Shown one piece after another: positions 48,982 through 57,283 of a stretch of DNA of 64,000 nucleotides. The position numbers and the translations under genes were made by a program. The DNA comes from JAYZDK01 sp964604165 (lineage in GTDB: Bacteria; Myxococcota_A; UBA796; CAJQPC01). How positions within the stretch are numbered: position 1 is the stretch's first letter; every line of letters begins with the position of its first letter. The stretch spans positions 62,001-126,000 of the forward strand of contig CAZRYF010000003.1 in assembly GCA_964604165.1 (NCBI GenBank), read 5' to 3'. The notes beneath the pieces are model-generated. The model made no database searches and had not been told where the DNA came from. It saw only the letters and a list, made by a program, of their open reading frames with translations.

Positions 48982-50998
48982 TCGCACCCACGAGGTGCAG
49001 GGGCTCTCCCTGGGCGCTGGGCAAGAGGCCATGTACGGAGACCCCGTTATCTGCCACTTCCACCCAGGTGACCAGGCTGCCAGTGGGGAGCCACCCCAGG
49101 TCCGCCCAGCAGTCCAGGGTGCGCCAGGCGTTGTCCCCGCTCTCTACGGATGCGGCGGCCGTGGCCGCATCCGAGCAGGGAATGCGCTCGCCGAAGGCCT
49201 CCTCGTAGTGTTGGACCGCCTCCTTGAGCCCCGCGAGATCTCGGTTTGCCCGAGCGACGTCGGGGGGGCTGGTCTCCTCGGTGCCAGGAGTCGGCTTTGC
49301 GCTCGATGGCGGCTTGGCAGAGAGCGTGGGCAGTGCGGACGAGGTCTCCACCAGCCTCTGGAAGTGGTTGCCGGCCTTGTTCATCCAGCCGGTGAATCCC
49401 TCCGCCCCCGCGTGGAAGGCCAGATCCAGGTGGCCGAAGTCCTTGTGCAGGGAAGCGCTGCTGGAGATTCCCGACACGGGCATGGCCTCGGTGATGGCAT
49501 CCGCGGGCACCTGGGAAAACAGCACGCGGAGATCGGGGGGCAGGGACTCCTCGTTCGCCAACACCGGCAGGGCGCGGGAATCAATCCACAGGGAGAAAAA
49601 GTCATCGGCCTCCATGCTGTCCTGGACCGGGTGGGGGAGGGACTTCAGAAAAGAGGTCTCCTTCCCCAGGGTGTCTCGCAGGTGCACCGGGCGGCCGCCT
49701 CCGACCGCCAGGAGCAGGTGGTCGTTGGCGAGACCCAGTCCCATAAAATCAGAAGCGCACCAGAAGCGGTCGTCCCCGGGGTTGGGACCGTTCTCAAGGC
49801 CCAACATGGCGGCCGCGGCGGCACAGGAGCGCTCCACCAGCAGTCGACTCGCCGCGCCGTCCTTGAGCTCGAACCAGGCCACCGCGTCCAGGGGGGCCTT
49901 GGTGGGATCGAGGGGCTGGAGCAGAACCGCGCCCATACGGCCGGACAGGTTCTCCAGCCCCTCCGTGTGCAGGTTCGCCCCCAGAAACCCGCTGCCCATG
50001 GCCAGGCCGTAGTCCATGGCGGACTGCATCTCCGGAAACTTCTGAAGCTGGGCCAACCACGCGGGCACGTCCACACCCAGGCGCGCGGCCATCACTGGGT
50101 CGCCGGAGATGTCGTCCAAAATGCTGGAGGGCCCGCTTAGAAAGAAGGCGGGGGGTTCACTTGGAAGGGCAGCCCCATAGCGGGCTCGGACTCGGTGGTC
50201 TGTGAGGTGGACGGTGTAGCCGGCGGCCGTGGGGAGCCAGTCAGCGACTCCGGCAAGGCCGAGGAATTGCCCGAGCGCTTCCTCGGAGAGGGTCCGGACC
50301 ATGCCGGCAGCCACAAAGGTCAGGGCATGCCAGGAGGATCCCAGGCCCTCTACCACCCGCTGAAAGTCTTCTTGGTCCGCAAGAGAGGTCTCGGGGGGGG
50401 CGGTGATCCAAGTGGTCAGGGCGGCCAGGGCATCAAATCCATCGATGGCGCTCGACATGCCAAGAAGCTGGTCACCATCAAGGGCCAGGGCAGTGTGGCC
50501 GAGACTCCAGGCCGGGCTGCCGCCTATCTGAGTCAGGGCGACATTGAGTTCCAAGCCCTCCAGCACCCGGGGCAGGGCCAGAGCCAACGCCTCGGGATCC
50601 GCCACGGGCACCACCAGCCGTGCCGTCAGCAGGGCGGGGTCCAGGTTGTCGACGGAGACCCCCGCGGGCCGAAAGAAGTCCAGCCCTGTGGAGCGCCATC
50701 CCGCTTGGGTCAGGGGGTCAAAACCCAGGGCGTCAATGGCCTGGGAATGAACGTGCTGCACGTCTTCCCGAATGAGATCGGGCACCGACGTGAGATCCGG
50801 AGCGCTGCCACCAAACTCCAGCAGCAACTCCGCGGCCCCGCGCACAGCCACAAGCCCGGGCGTCTCCGCCGGAAGTCGCTCGGCCACTTCCCGGATGTCC
50901 CCCCCCTTGAGCATGGCCTGGAGCCGACCCGCGCCGTACCCAAGAGCACCCATTCCCAGGAGTCCAAGGGCAATCCAGACAGAGCGAGGGGTGGACAA
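48971..50998 (-). CDS. Membrane-anchored periplasmic protein with pilin-like C-terminus
   Basis: 675 aa from a TTG at 50998 with AGGAG 6 nt upstream; there is no better start. A single N-terminal membrane helix (VWIALGLLGMGALGYGAG) anchors a large periplasmic part resembling DUF3352-like proteins (AERLPAETPGLVAVRGAAELL). After a Pro/Ser/Thr-rich linker (residues ~575-600), the last ~75 residues look like the C-terminal half of type IV/II-secretion pseudopilins (ANRDLAGLKEAVQHYEEAFG, a Cys pair, WADLGWLP). The gene overlaps the LolD-like ATPase gene, so the three genes work together, perhaps as a mechanically driven envelope complex. The function is unknown. Confidence 0.65.
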   Translation of the reverse strand: MSTPRSVWIALGLLGMGALGYGAGRLQAMLKGGDIREVAERLPAETPGLVAVRGAAELLLEFGGSAPDLTSVPDLIREDVQHVHSQAIDALGFDPLTQAGWRSTGLDFFRPAGVSVDNLDPALLTARLVVPVADPEALALALPRVLEGLELNVALTQIGGSPAWSLGHTALALDGDQLLGMSSAIDGFDALAALTTWITAPPETSLADQEDFQRVVEGLGSSWHALTFVAAGMVRTLSEEALGQFLGLAGVADWLPTAAGYTVHLTDHRVRARYGAALPSEPPAFFLSGPSSILDDISGDPVMAARLGVDVPAWLAQLQKFPEMQSAMDYGLAMGSGFLGANLHTEGLENLSGRMGAVLLQPLDPTKAPLDAVAWFELKDGAASRLLVERSCAAAAAMLGLENGPNPGDDRFWCASDFMGLGLANDHLLLAVGGGRPVHLRDTLGKETSFLKSLPHPVQDSMEADDFFSLWIDSRALPVLANEESLPPDLRVLFSQVPADAITEAMPVSGISSSASLHKDFGHLDLAFHAGAEGFTGWMNKAGNHFQRLVETSSALPTLSAKPPSSAKPTPGTEETSPPDVARANRDLAGLKEAVQHYEEAFGERIPCSDAATAAASVESGDNAWRTLDCWADLGWLPTGSLVTWVEVADNGVSVHGLLPSAQGEPLHLVGANAP

Positions 50999-51095
50999 GG
51001 AAGGCTCCTGGTTGGGTGCAAGGGTACTGCACCCGGCGAACCAGGACCAGGGGGCTGCGGTTGTGAGCCCGCGGGGGCTCCCAGGGATCGCGACA

Positions 51096-52877
51096 TCAAG
51101 GGCGCGGGGCCGCCACCGACTTCACCCATTCCTGGACCTGCAGCTCCAGCAGATGCAGCGGGACAGGCCCTTGGCCCAGGACGGCGTGGTGGAAGCCCTT
51201 GAGGTCGAATGACTCCCCCAGCGCGGCCTCGGCTTGTGTGCGATGTCGCCAGATCTCCAGCTGCCCGGTCTTGTAGGCCAGGGCCTGCCCGGGCCAGGTA
51301 ATGTACCGATCCACCTCGTTGTGGATGTTGTTCAAAGCGAGGGGGGTGTTCTCCCGCAGGAACTGCTCGGCCCTCTCCCGGGACCATCCCTTGTGGTGCA
51401 GGCCCGTGTCCACCACCAGGCGGGCCGCCCGCCAGGCATCGAAGGACAACATGCCCATGCGGTCCAGGTCTTGGGTGTACAGGCCCATCTCGTCTGCCAG
51501 GCGCTCTGTATAGAGGGCCCACCCCTCCACGAACACGGTGGCGTCCAGGTGCTTCCGAAAGAGGGGGGTCTCCGGAAGCTCCTGGGCAAGGGCGATCTGC
51601 AGGTGGTGGCCGGGAATCGACTCGTGGAACGCCAGCACCTGGGCCTCGTGGCGGGGGCGGGTGCTCGGTGCGTGGGTGTTCACGAAGTAGGTGCCGGGCC
51701 GGGAGCCATCCGGGGCGGCGGGCCGGTAGTAGGCGATGGTGGTGTAGGGGGCCTCGTAGTCCGGGATGGGGCGCACCGTGCAGGGAGTGGCGGGAAGCGG
51801 ATCAAAAAACCCCGGCATGGCCTCGGCCGCCGCGGCCAGAGAGCTCTCCGCCTGTTCCTTGACCGCCTCCGCCGTGTCAAAGAAGAGGGCAGGATCCGTG
51901 CGAAGTCGCGTGAAGATTGTCGGTAGGTCTCTCTCTTCCCAGAGGGTCTCCCCCAGATCCTGGAACTCGGCGTGGATCCCCTTCAGGGCGGCCAGGCCCG
52001 TGTCGTGAATCTCATCAGGAGAAAGGCCCCGGGTGGTGTACTTGCGAATCAGCGCCGCGTAACAGGCCGCGCCGTTGGCCAGCGAGCTTAGGCTGGCGGC
52101 CTCTGGAGGCCGCGCGAGGGGCAGCACCCTCTCTCGCAGAAAGTCCCTGTACTTGTGGAGCAGGGGCACCAAAGTCGCCCCTCGCACGGCATCGTAGATG
52201 CTCCGGATATCTTCCTCCCGCGCCTCCAATCCCGGGCCCACTTGCACCGGAGGCCACTTTGAGATGGGCTGGCTCAGCTGGGTCTCCACCATCTGAAGCA
52301 CCTTCTCGGTGGAGACCGCATTGGCGACGAGTCCCCCTTCCAGGCCCAGGGAGAGGTTCGCCAACAGGCCGTCCAGATACGGTCCGAGGGCCTCGGTTCG
52401 GGCCACCAGCGCATCCAGGTCCCCCGGGGCATCCAGGGGGTGGAGTTCTACAAGGTAGTTGGCAAAACCGAGGAAGTTCTGGCGGGGACTGAAGCTCCAC
52501 CTCTCCATCTGGCAGGCGTTGACCCGCTCCGACACCTCCAGGGAGTCCACGAAGAGCCATTGGGTGATGGCGTCTTCCGGGTTCAGGTCGGTCAGTGCCT
52601 CGGCCTGGGCGAGCCAGTGGGCCTCGCGCTCCATCCAGTCCGCATGGGCCCCGGGGGAGGGGTCCCCCAGGTGGTGGTCATACCGGTGGTCCCCCAGCTC
52701 GGTGGCCCAGGTGGGGGTGGCCGCCATGCGGGCTTCCCAGTGTTCCACCAAGAGGGCCGCCAGCTTCTGATCTGTGACGCCGGCGGCGGCAGCGTGGCTC
52801 GGGGGGCTTTCGGACATGGACTCTTCGGGACCCGATCGGCCCGCGCAGGAGAGCAGGCACAGTGCAAGCATATACAT
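51096..52877 (-). CDS. DUF885-family putative metallopeptidase, lipoprotein
   Basis: 593 aa; the start gives a very short lipoprotein signal MYMLALCLLSC. The full DUF885 domain is present with the zinc-type motif AFHESIPGHHLQIALAQ near residue 415, FVEGWALYTERLADEMG near 452, and WPGQALAYKTGQLEI near the end. These proteins resemble gluzincin peptidases. Its start is 74 nt from the FHA-protein start on the other strand. The substrate is unknown. Confidence 0.88.
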   Translation of the reverse strand: MYMLALCLLSCAGRSGPEESMSESPPSHAAAAGVTDQKLAALLVEHWEARMAATPTWATELGDHRYDHHLGDPSPGAHADWMEREAHWLAQAEALTDLNPEDAITQWLFVDSLEVSERVNACQMERWSFSPRQNFLGFANYLVELHPLDAPGDLDALVARTEALGPYLDGLLANLSLGLEGGLVANAVSTEKVLQMVETQLSQPISKWPPVQVGPGLEAREEDIRSIYDAVRGATLVPLLHKYRDFLRERVLPLARPPEAASLSSLANGAACYAALIRKYTTRGLSPDEIHDTGLAALKGIHAEFQDLGETLWEERDLPTIFTRLRTDPALFFDTAEAVKEQAESSLAAAAEAMPGFFDPLPATPCTVRPIPDYEAPYTTIAYYRPAAPDGSRPGTYFVNTHAPSTRPRHEAQVLAFHESIPGHHLQIALAQELPETPLFRKHLDATVFVEGWALYTERLADEMGLYTQDLDRMGMLSFDAWRAARLVVDTGLHHKGWSRERAEQFLRENTPLALNNIHNEVDRYITWPGQALAYKTGQLEIWRHRTQAEAALGESFDLKGFHHAVLGQGPVPLHLLELQVQEWVKSVAAPRP

Positions 52878-52951
52878 GGGAGAACTCCGTCCGGTTTATA
52901 CTCGGTACAACCGAGGGATCCAATGACCCCCAGGAGCTGGAGCCAGGAGAG

Positions 52952-53665
52952 ATGCCAAGCTTGATTATCAAGGTGAGTGGTCAGCCCGACGCCCACTTTC
53001 CAATCCGCGAGCGGGAGGTCGTGATTGGGCGTGGCAATGCGGCGGACCTCTTGTTGCCGAACGTCTCGGTCAGCCGAAAGCACGCAAAGGTCACGGTGCA
53101 GGGGGACAAGGTCACGATCACCGACCTTCAGAGCTCCAATGGCACTGTGGTCAACGGAGACCGGGTAGAGTCTCAGGAGTTGTCCACCGGGGACGAGCTG
53201 CGCATCGGGAAGTTTTCGTTGGTTTTCCTGGGGGACAACCGGGGCGAGCAGGTGTGGAATGGTCGATTCATAGGCTACCTGCCCCTGTACGACCCGGACT
53301 ATGTGCGCTCCGGTGGCGACACGACCTTTCAGCTGGACCCCGCGACCTTGAAGCGTATGCAGCGAGAGGCCCTCAAACTGGATGCAGCCCGGATCTGCCT
53401 GGTCCTGGACTCTCGGGCGAGTTGGAGCCCCATGGATGCGATCCTGTCCTTTGGAGAAGGGGGTGATGTGAAGGTGGAGGGTCGCTTTACCAGTGGGATT
53501 GCCGCGGTGGTGAGCTGGAATGGCCGCAGCCACGTGCTGGAGAAGAAGGGGCGCTTCACAAAGGTGGAGGTGAACGACGAAAGCGTCAATGCCCAGGCAT
53601 TGACCCACGGAGACCTGTTCCAGGTGGGGGAAACCCGGTTTCGATACGAGCTGCCCGAGACCTAG
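52952..53665 (+). CDS. FHA-domain protein
   Basis: 237 aa from the ATG at 52952 (AGGAGAG immediately before). Residues ~5-95 are an FHA phosphothreonine-binding domain: VVIGRGNAADLLLPNVSVSRKHAKV and SSNGTVVNG carry the binding Arg, Ser and Asn. A second, more diverged FHA-like half follows after a linker (FTKVEVNDESVNAQALTHGDLFQVG), lacking the canonical Arg/Ser. It probably reads Ser/Thr-kinase signals. TATACT at 52897-52902 may be a -10 box. A SUMF1-like gene follows after 36 nt. Confidence 0.85.
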   Translation: MPSLIIKVSGQPDAHFPIREREVVIGRGNAADLLLPNVSVSRKHAKVTVQGDKVTITDLQSSNGTVVNGDRVESQELSTGDELRIGKFSLVFLGDNRGEQVWNGRFIGYLPLYDPDYVRSGGDTTFQLDPATLKRMQREALKLDAARICLVLDSRASWSPMDAILSFGEGGDVKVEGRFTSGIAAVVSWNGRSHVLEKKGRFTKVEVNDESVNAQALTHGDLFQVGETRFRYELPET

Positions 53666-53701
53666 GTCTGGTGCTGGGATAAATGGCCGGCCGGAGAGGC
53701 C

Positions 53702-54373
53702 ATGGGCATTCCCACCTACACCAAGGTTCCTCGTGCCACCCTTTGGTTGCTGCGGGGGAGTGAATTCCAGGCCGGTCCGGCCGGGGAGGAGTTTCAAGTG
53801 GAAGTGGGGGCCTTCTACATCTCCAAGCACCTGATCACCAATGCCCAGTTCGAGGCCTTTCGCCCGGATCATGCGCGAGGGGAGACCTCCCCACGGGACG
53901 ATGGACCGGTGGTGAACGTGGGGTTTGCCGATGCACTGGCCTACTGCGCCTGGTACTCCATGATCAGCCAAAAGACCTTCCGGTTGCCCACGGAGATGGA
54001 GTGGGAGTACGCCTGCGGCACTGGACAACGCACCCGGTACCCTTGGGGAGAAGAGACAGAGAGCGCCCCTCGTTTTGCCTGGACGCGGGAAAACTCGGAA
54101 GGGACGTGTCAGCAGGTGGGGAGCCTGGAGGCCAATGAGGCCGGACTTCACGACATGCTCGGGAACGTGTGGGAGTGGACGGGGTCTCTGGATTATCCGT
54201 TTCCGGTGCGGCCAGGAGACGGGCGGGACCTCTTGGATGCGACAGGACTTCGGGTTCAACGAGGAGGGAGTTTTCGCGACAAGATTGGGACTCTGTCCAT
54301 TGGCTCCCGTCGGTCCGTGGGACCGGAGTCCATTCGAGACGACGTGGGGTTCCGGATCGTTCGGAGTTTGTAG
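53702..54373 (+). CDS. SUMF1/formylglycine-generating-like domain protein
   Basis: 223 aa, one FGE-sulfatase domain: FYISKHLITNAQFEAF, RLPTEMEWEYACGTG, GLHDMLGNVWEWTGS, VQRGGSF and the C-terminal DVGFRIVRS. It lacks the paired active-site Cys of true formylglycine enzymes, so a binding or other oxidative role is likely; such stand-alone domains are often partnered with kinases or FHA proteins. There is no signal peptide. It is downstream of the FHA gene and convergent with the candidate selenoprotein gene. Confidence 0.85.
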   Translation: MGIPTYTKVPRATLWLLRGSEFQAGPAGEEFQVEVGAFYISKHLITNAQFEAFRPDHARGETSPRDDGPVVNVGFADALAYCAWYSMISQKTFRLPTEMEWEYACGTGQRTRYPWGEETESAPRFAWTRENSEGTCQQVGSLEANEAGLHDMLGNVWEWTGSLDYPFPVRPGDGRDLLDATGLRVQRGGSFRDKIGTLSIGSRRSVGPESIRDDVGFRIVRSL

Positions 54374-54378
54374 AGGGC

Positions 54379-54433
54379 TCGCCCTCGCCGAACGGCGAGG
54401 GACCGTAGGGTAGAACGGCTGTTGAAATATCCA
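54379..54433. repeat. Partial inverted copy of the MITE-like element's left end
   Basis: Read in reverse, this matches 46130 to about 46183: GGATATTTCA-A/C-CAGCC at the outer end, then the CCTACGGTCCCTCGCCG region. Only one end of the 225-bp element is present. It fills the space between two convergent genes and ends 3 nt from the selenoprotein-candidate stop. Confidence 0.6.
54383..54402. terminator. Hairpin between convergent genes, possible terminator
   Basis: CCCTCGCC-GAAC-GGCGAGGG forms a perfect 8-bp stem with a 4-nt loop, 9 nt after the stop of the SUMF1-like gene and 33 nt from the opposing stop. No U-run follows on either strand, so intrinsic termination is uncertain; it belongs to the dispersed repeat. 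Confidence 0.4.
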
Positions 54434-54435
54434 GC

Positions 54436-55455
54436 CTAGAACGTCTTTGATGCCCCCAGTGTCACCACGAGCCCCTGCCGAACCTGCTCCTTCCCAAGGT
54501 CTCGCTGCCAGGTGGTGGTGCGGGCCTGGGCTTGAAGCACGGTGTCGTCGCGGACGGACCAGATTGCGGTCATGCCGGCCACGGCGGTGATGCGTCCCTG
54601 GTTCTGGGACTCCCACTCTGCCCAGTGCTCGGGACCCTCGTAGATTCCCTCCACCAGGGCCAACAACTGCAGGGTCTTGGTGGGGCGGAAGCTCGGTCCC
54701 AGGCCTCCGTCTACTCGGGCCGGTGAGGTGTAGCCCTTTGGGTTCTCATAGAGCGGCAACCGGAGGTCTCCGAATCCATACCCCCCCCACCGAGGTTGGG
54801 CCCAGATGAAAACTGCCGTGGCGGTCGGAACGAAGGTACCGGTGCCCATTTGCATGTGCTGGTGGGTCTCGTTGTTGGCCGCCAGGGCGTAGGGGTTCTC
54901 CTCGGTCTTCCCCAGAGGGAGGGAGCTGCCCAGGGTCGCGCCCAGGAGCAGTCCGTTCTCCAGGGCCGTGAAATACCCCAGCCCGATCTCGGCATCCCCC
55001 AGTCCCTTCAAGGTCTCGTTGCGGTGGTGGATGTCCCCGTAGGGCGGGTCATAGGGGCTTCCGTCGATGGTGAGGTACTCAATGCCCAGGAACCTGGCGT
55101 CCAGGGGGACTGAGACGTGGGCCTGGAGCTGGGCCCCCAACCCGACAGTCACCGTTGGGGAGAACCTGGACAGCACTATGTCCTGCTGGTGCACGTGCAG
55201 CGGGATGTCCAGTGAAGGATCGGCGCAGGCTGTGGGTGCGATCTCCGGGCACTCGGCATCATGGGAGAACGCTACCCGGGTGCCGCTGGCCACCACGTCG
55301 ATGCGCACTTGTCCCTTCATGAGGGTGGGATTGGTGCGGGAGCCTCCAGCCTGGAGGTTTGGATTGCTTCAGGCGGGTCAGGCGGCGTTCGCTGAAGGCA
55401 GTCCGAACAAGAGCCCCAATGCCACAGCCCAGGCGGTGTGGAGGAATCGTCTCAC
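54436..55455 (-). CDS. Candidate two-selenocysteine (UxxU) outer-membrane beta-barrel protein
   Basis: 339 aa if two in-frame UGA codons are read as Sec. The GTG start at 55455 overlaps the preceding stop (GTGA). It gives a clean signal peptide, FLHTAWAVALGLLFGLPSANA. Codons 26 and 29 are TGA (55380-55378 and 55371-55369), reading A-U-P-A-U-S-N-P-N: a CxxC-like spacing at the mature N-terminus. The rest, from SNPNLQAGG onward, is an unbroken barrel sequence (VTVGLGAQLQAHVSVPLDAR, IHHRNETLKGLGDAEIGLGYF) ending in GASKTF with the barrel-terminal Phe. A perfect hairpin follows the second UGA, as in bacterial SECIS. The upstream gene is an HMA-thioredoxin with two CxxC sites, so a metal or thiol role is likely. 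Alternatives are two nonsense errors, or a start at ATG 55320 that would lack a signal peptide. Confidence 0.6.
55343..55371 (-). promoter_or_regulatory. SECIS-like hairpin plus second UGA
   Basis: On the minus strand, CCTCCA-GGC-TGGAGG (55357-55343) is a perfect 6-bp stem with a GGC loop. The loop begins 17 nt after the second UGA (55371-55369) and 26 nt after the first. Bacterial SECIS elements, as I recall the consensus, place an apical loop with a G among its first bases about 16-37 nt downstream of UGA; E. coli fdhF has 18 nt and a GGUC loop. One hairpin could therefore serve both codons. SelB binding is inferred only. Confidence 0.5.
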
Positions 55456-56132
55456 CGCTGTCGATCCTTTTCGATACTGGACAGGACCTTGCCCACGTTG
55501 CTCCCCTTGTAGATGCGCTCGCCGTCCGGGGTGTATACCTCGAACCAGGGAAGGCTCCCCGCCCATTCGAGGTGTTGCTTGGCAGCCGGAAGGGCAAAAC
55601 TCTCCTCAGGTGTGGCGCCGTCCAGGGCAATCACCCGCACGGCGGTGTCCGAATGAGCCGAGAGATAGGCTCGCAAGCGCTTGGAGGCGATGTGGCAGGG
55701 GCCGCACCAGTCCGCGCCAAAGTCGTACACGGTGAACTTGCCATCGGCCCTGTGGCTCGCGAGGTTAACGGCCTCTCCCCGGGAGATGATGGCCACGTCT
55801 ACACCCGCCGTGTTGGCCCAGACTCGCTTGGGGGCTCCCGGGGACAAGGCCGGTGGGCACAGGTCGACGGACTCCACCGAGAGCGCCCTGTAGGAGATGC
55901 TGACCATGGCAGCTTCGACGTCTTCGGAGGGGGTTGGAGCCGTTACCTCGACACAGGCTGCTCCCTCCGTGAGGGAGGCCGTCACCACACCCAGGCCTTC
56001 CACAGTTGCAAAGGCATTTCGCACTTTTGTTTCACAGGACATGCAGGTCATACCTTCGATCCGGACCACAGCCCGACCGGTGGGGAGCATGTCGGCGGCT
56101 GCAAGGGAGGCCAGCAACATGATTGAGAGCAT
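55452..56132 (-). CDS. Exported HMA-thioredoxin fusion protein
   Basis: 226 aa from the ATG at 56132, with AGGGG upstream; this start puts a short signal-like N-terminus (LSIMLLASLAAAD) first. Residues ~20-90 are a heavy-metal-associated domain with GMTCMSC (Cys30, Cys33). The C-terminal half is a thioredoxin fold with FGADWCGPC (Cys143, Cys146) and a cis-Pro segment LPWFEVYTPDG. It probably binds Cu or a similar metal and handles thiol redox in the periplasm. Its stop overlaps the GTG start of the UGA-containing barrel gene (GTGA), so the pair forms an operon. Confidence 0.83.
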   Translation of the reverse strand: MLSIMLLASLAAADMLPTGRAVVRIEGMTCMSCETKVRNAFATVEGLGVVTASLTEGAACVEVTAPTPSEDVEAAMVSISYRALSVESVDLCPPALSPGAPKRVWANTAGVDVAIISRGEAVNLASHRADGKFTVYDFGADWCGPCHIASKRLRAYLSAHSDTAVRVIALDGATPEESFALPAAKQHLEWAGSLPWFEVYTPDGERIYKGSNVGKVLSSIEKDRQR

Positions 56133-56236
56133 TTCTCTTCCCCTCTGGCTGCCCGGGGCAGCAGGTGTCGGTGGGTCCATCCCCCGGTTATCATTTGCCA
56201 CGCCATTTTGCTCGGCGGAAGGGCAGGAGTCATCCC

Positions 56237-57268
56237 ATGAAAAGTTCCCTTGCTTTCCCTGGTCATCTTGATCCCGACTTCGTTGGCCCTCTCTTGTGCC
56301 TACGATGTGGCCCTTACCAAGAACTCCATGTGCGATGGGCAGGTCAACGGAAGTGAAACCACTGTGGACGATCTTTATGACAAGGATGGAGACGGGTATT
56401 TCGATGGGGACAACCCGGATTGTGTGGCGACCTATGACGCCAGCGCCCTGGACTGCAACGATGCCGAGGCCGACGCCAACCCGGGCCTGACCGAGGTGCC
56501 TTGCGACAACCTGGACAACGACTGCGATGAAGCCACTCTCGATGAGGACGACTGGGACGAAGACGGCGTGACCAGCTGCGAGGACTGCGACGACNNNNNN
56601 NNNNNNNNNNNNNNNNNNNNNNNNNNNNNNNNNNNNNNNNNNNNNNNNNNNNNNNNNNNNNNNNNNNNNNNNNNNNNNNNNNNNNNNNNNNNNNGGACTG
56701 CGACGACTCCCAGCCGGACATCAACCCCGGGGTGGCAGAGATCGCCTGTGACGGGCTGGACAACGACTGCAACGCCGGCACGAGCGATGGGGAGGACCTG
56801 GATGGGGATGGCTTTACCACTTGCGATGACTGCAACGATGGAAGCGCCGATGTGCACCCGGGCTCCGAGGACGTCTGCGAGGACGGAATCGACCAGGATT
56901 GCAGTGGAGCCGATGCGATCTGTTCCTACTCGGACACCTGGAACCTGGACAGCGCCGTTGCGCTGAGCTGTGCCATGGGGAACGTGGTGATTGACTTCAG
57001 CACCGTCTACATCACCGACAACTACCCGGACATCAATGTTTCGGCGGTGGGGGGGGCCATGCCGGGTTCACTCTCCGGTACCTTCACCAACGCCACAGAC
57101 TTTGATGCGTCTTTCTCCATTCCTGGGACCTGTACCGAGTCCTACCGGCTGGTGGGTTCGTTTGCCTCGGACACCGAGTTCAGCGGGTTGTTCAGCGCAT
57201 CGTTTACAGGGGGGGCGATGTGCTTGGACTGCGCGAACCAGAATTGGCAGATCACTGGCACCCGGTGA
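56237..57268 (+). CDS. MopE-repeat lipoprotein with apparent frameshift and assembly gap
   Basis: ATG 56237 has GGAG about 8 nt upstream and begins M-K-S-S, but the frame then needs to lose one C at CCC (56247-56249) to continue as LLSLVILIPTSLALSC, a perfect lipoprotein signal. MopE-type motifs follow (DKDGDGYF, CDNLDNDCDEA), broken by 100 N at 56595-56694. They resume with DCDDSQPDINPG, CDGLDNDCNAG and GIDQDCSGAD. The C-terminal ~120 residues form a beta domain with paired Cys (MPGSLSGTFTNATDFDASF, MCLDCANQNWQ). The frames before and after the gap differ as drawn. A secreted surface lipoprotein like those at 11128-18910 is expected. Confidence 0.7.
56595..56694. other. Assembly gap (100 N) with identical flanks
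   Basis: GGACTGCGACGAC ends the left contig and starts the right one. Overlapping them at this 13-mer restores one continuous reading frame (SCEDCDD then SQPDINPG), so the gap may be a false spacer or may hide further copies of a tandem MopE unit. Confidence 0.9.
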
Positions 57269-57283
57269 TGGCCCGCGGGTCGG

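Noticed and set aside
47066..50140. 1024-codon open frame on the plus strand opposite the ABC genes
   Set aside because: It is antisense to three genes with clear motifs and overlapping starts and stops; its product is low-complexity (Gln/Gly/Arg/His-rich), a GC-rich shadow.
52592..54616. 674-codon minus-strand frame opposite the FHA and SUMF1-like genes
   Set aside because: The plus-strand genes have full domain signatures; this frame has none and crosses the DUF885 gene start.
54436..55320. Simple annotation of the barrel gene from ATG 55320 (294 aa)
   Set aside because: It leaves an outer-membrane barrel without a signal peptide, while a perfect signal lies in the same frame upstream, broken only by two UGAs.
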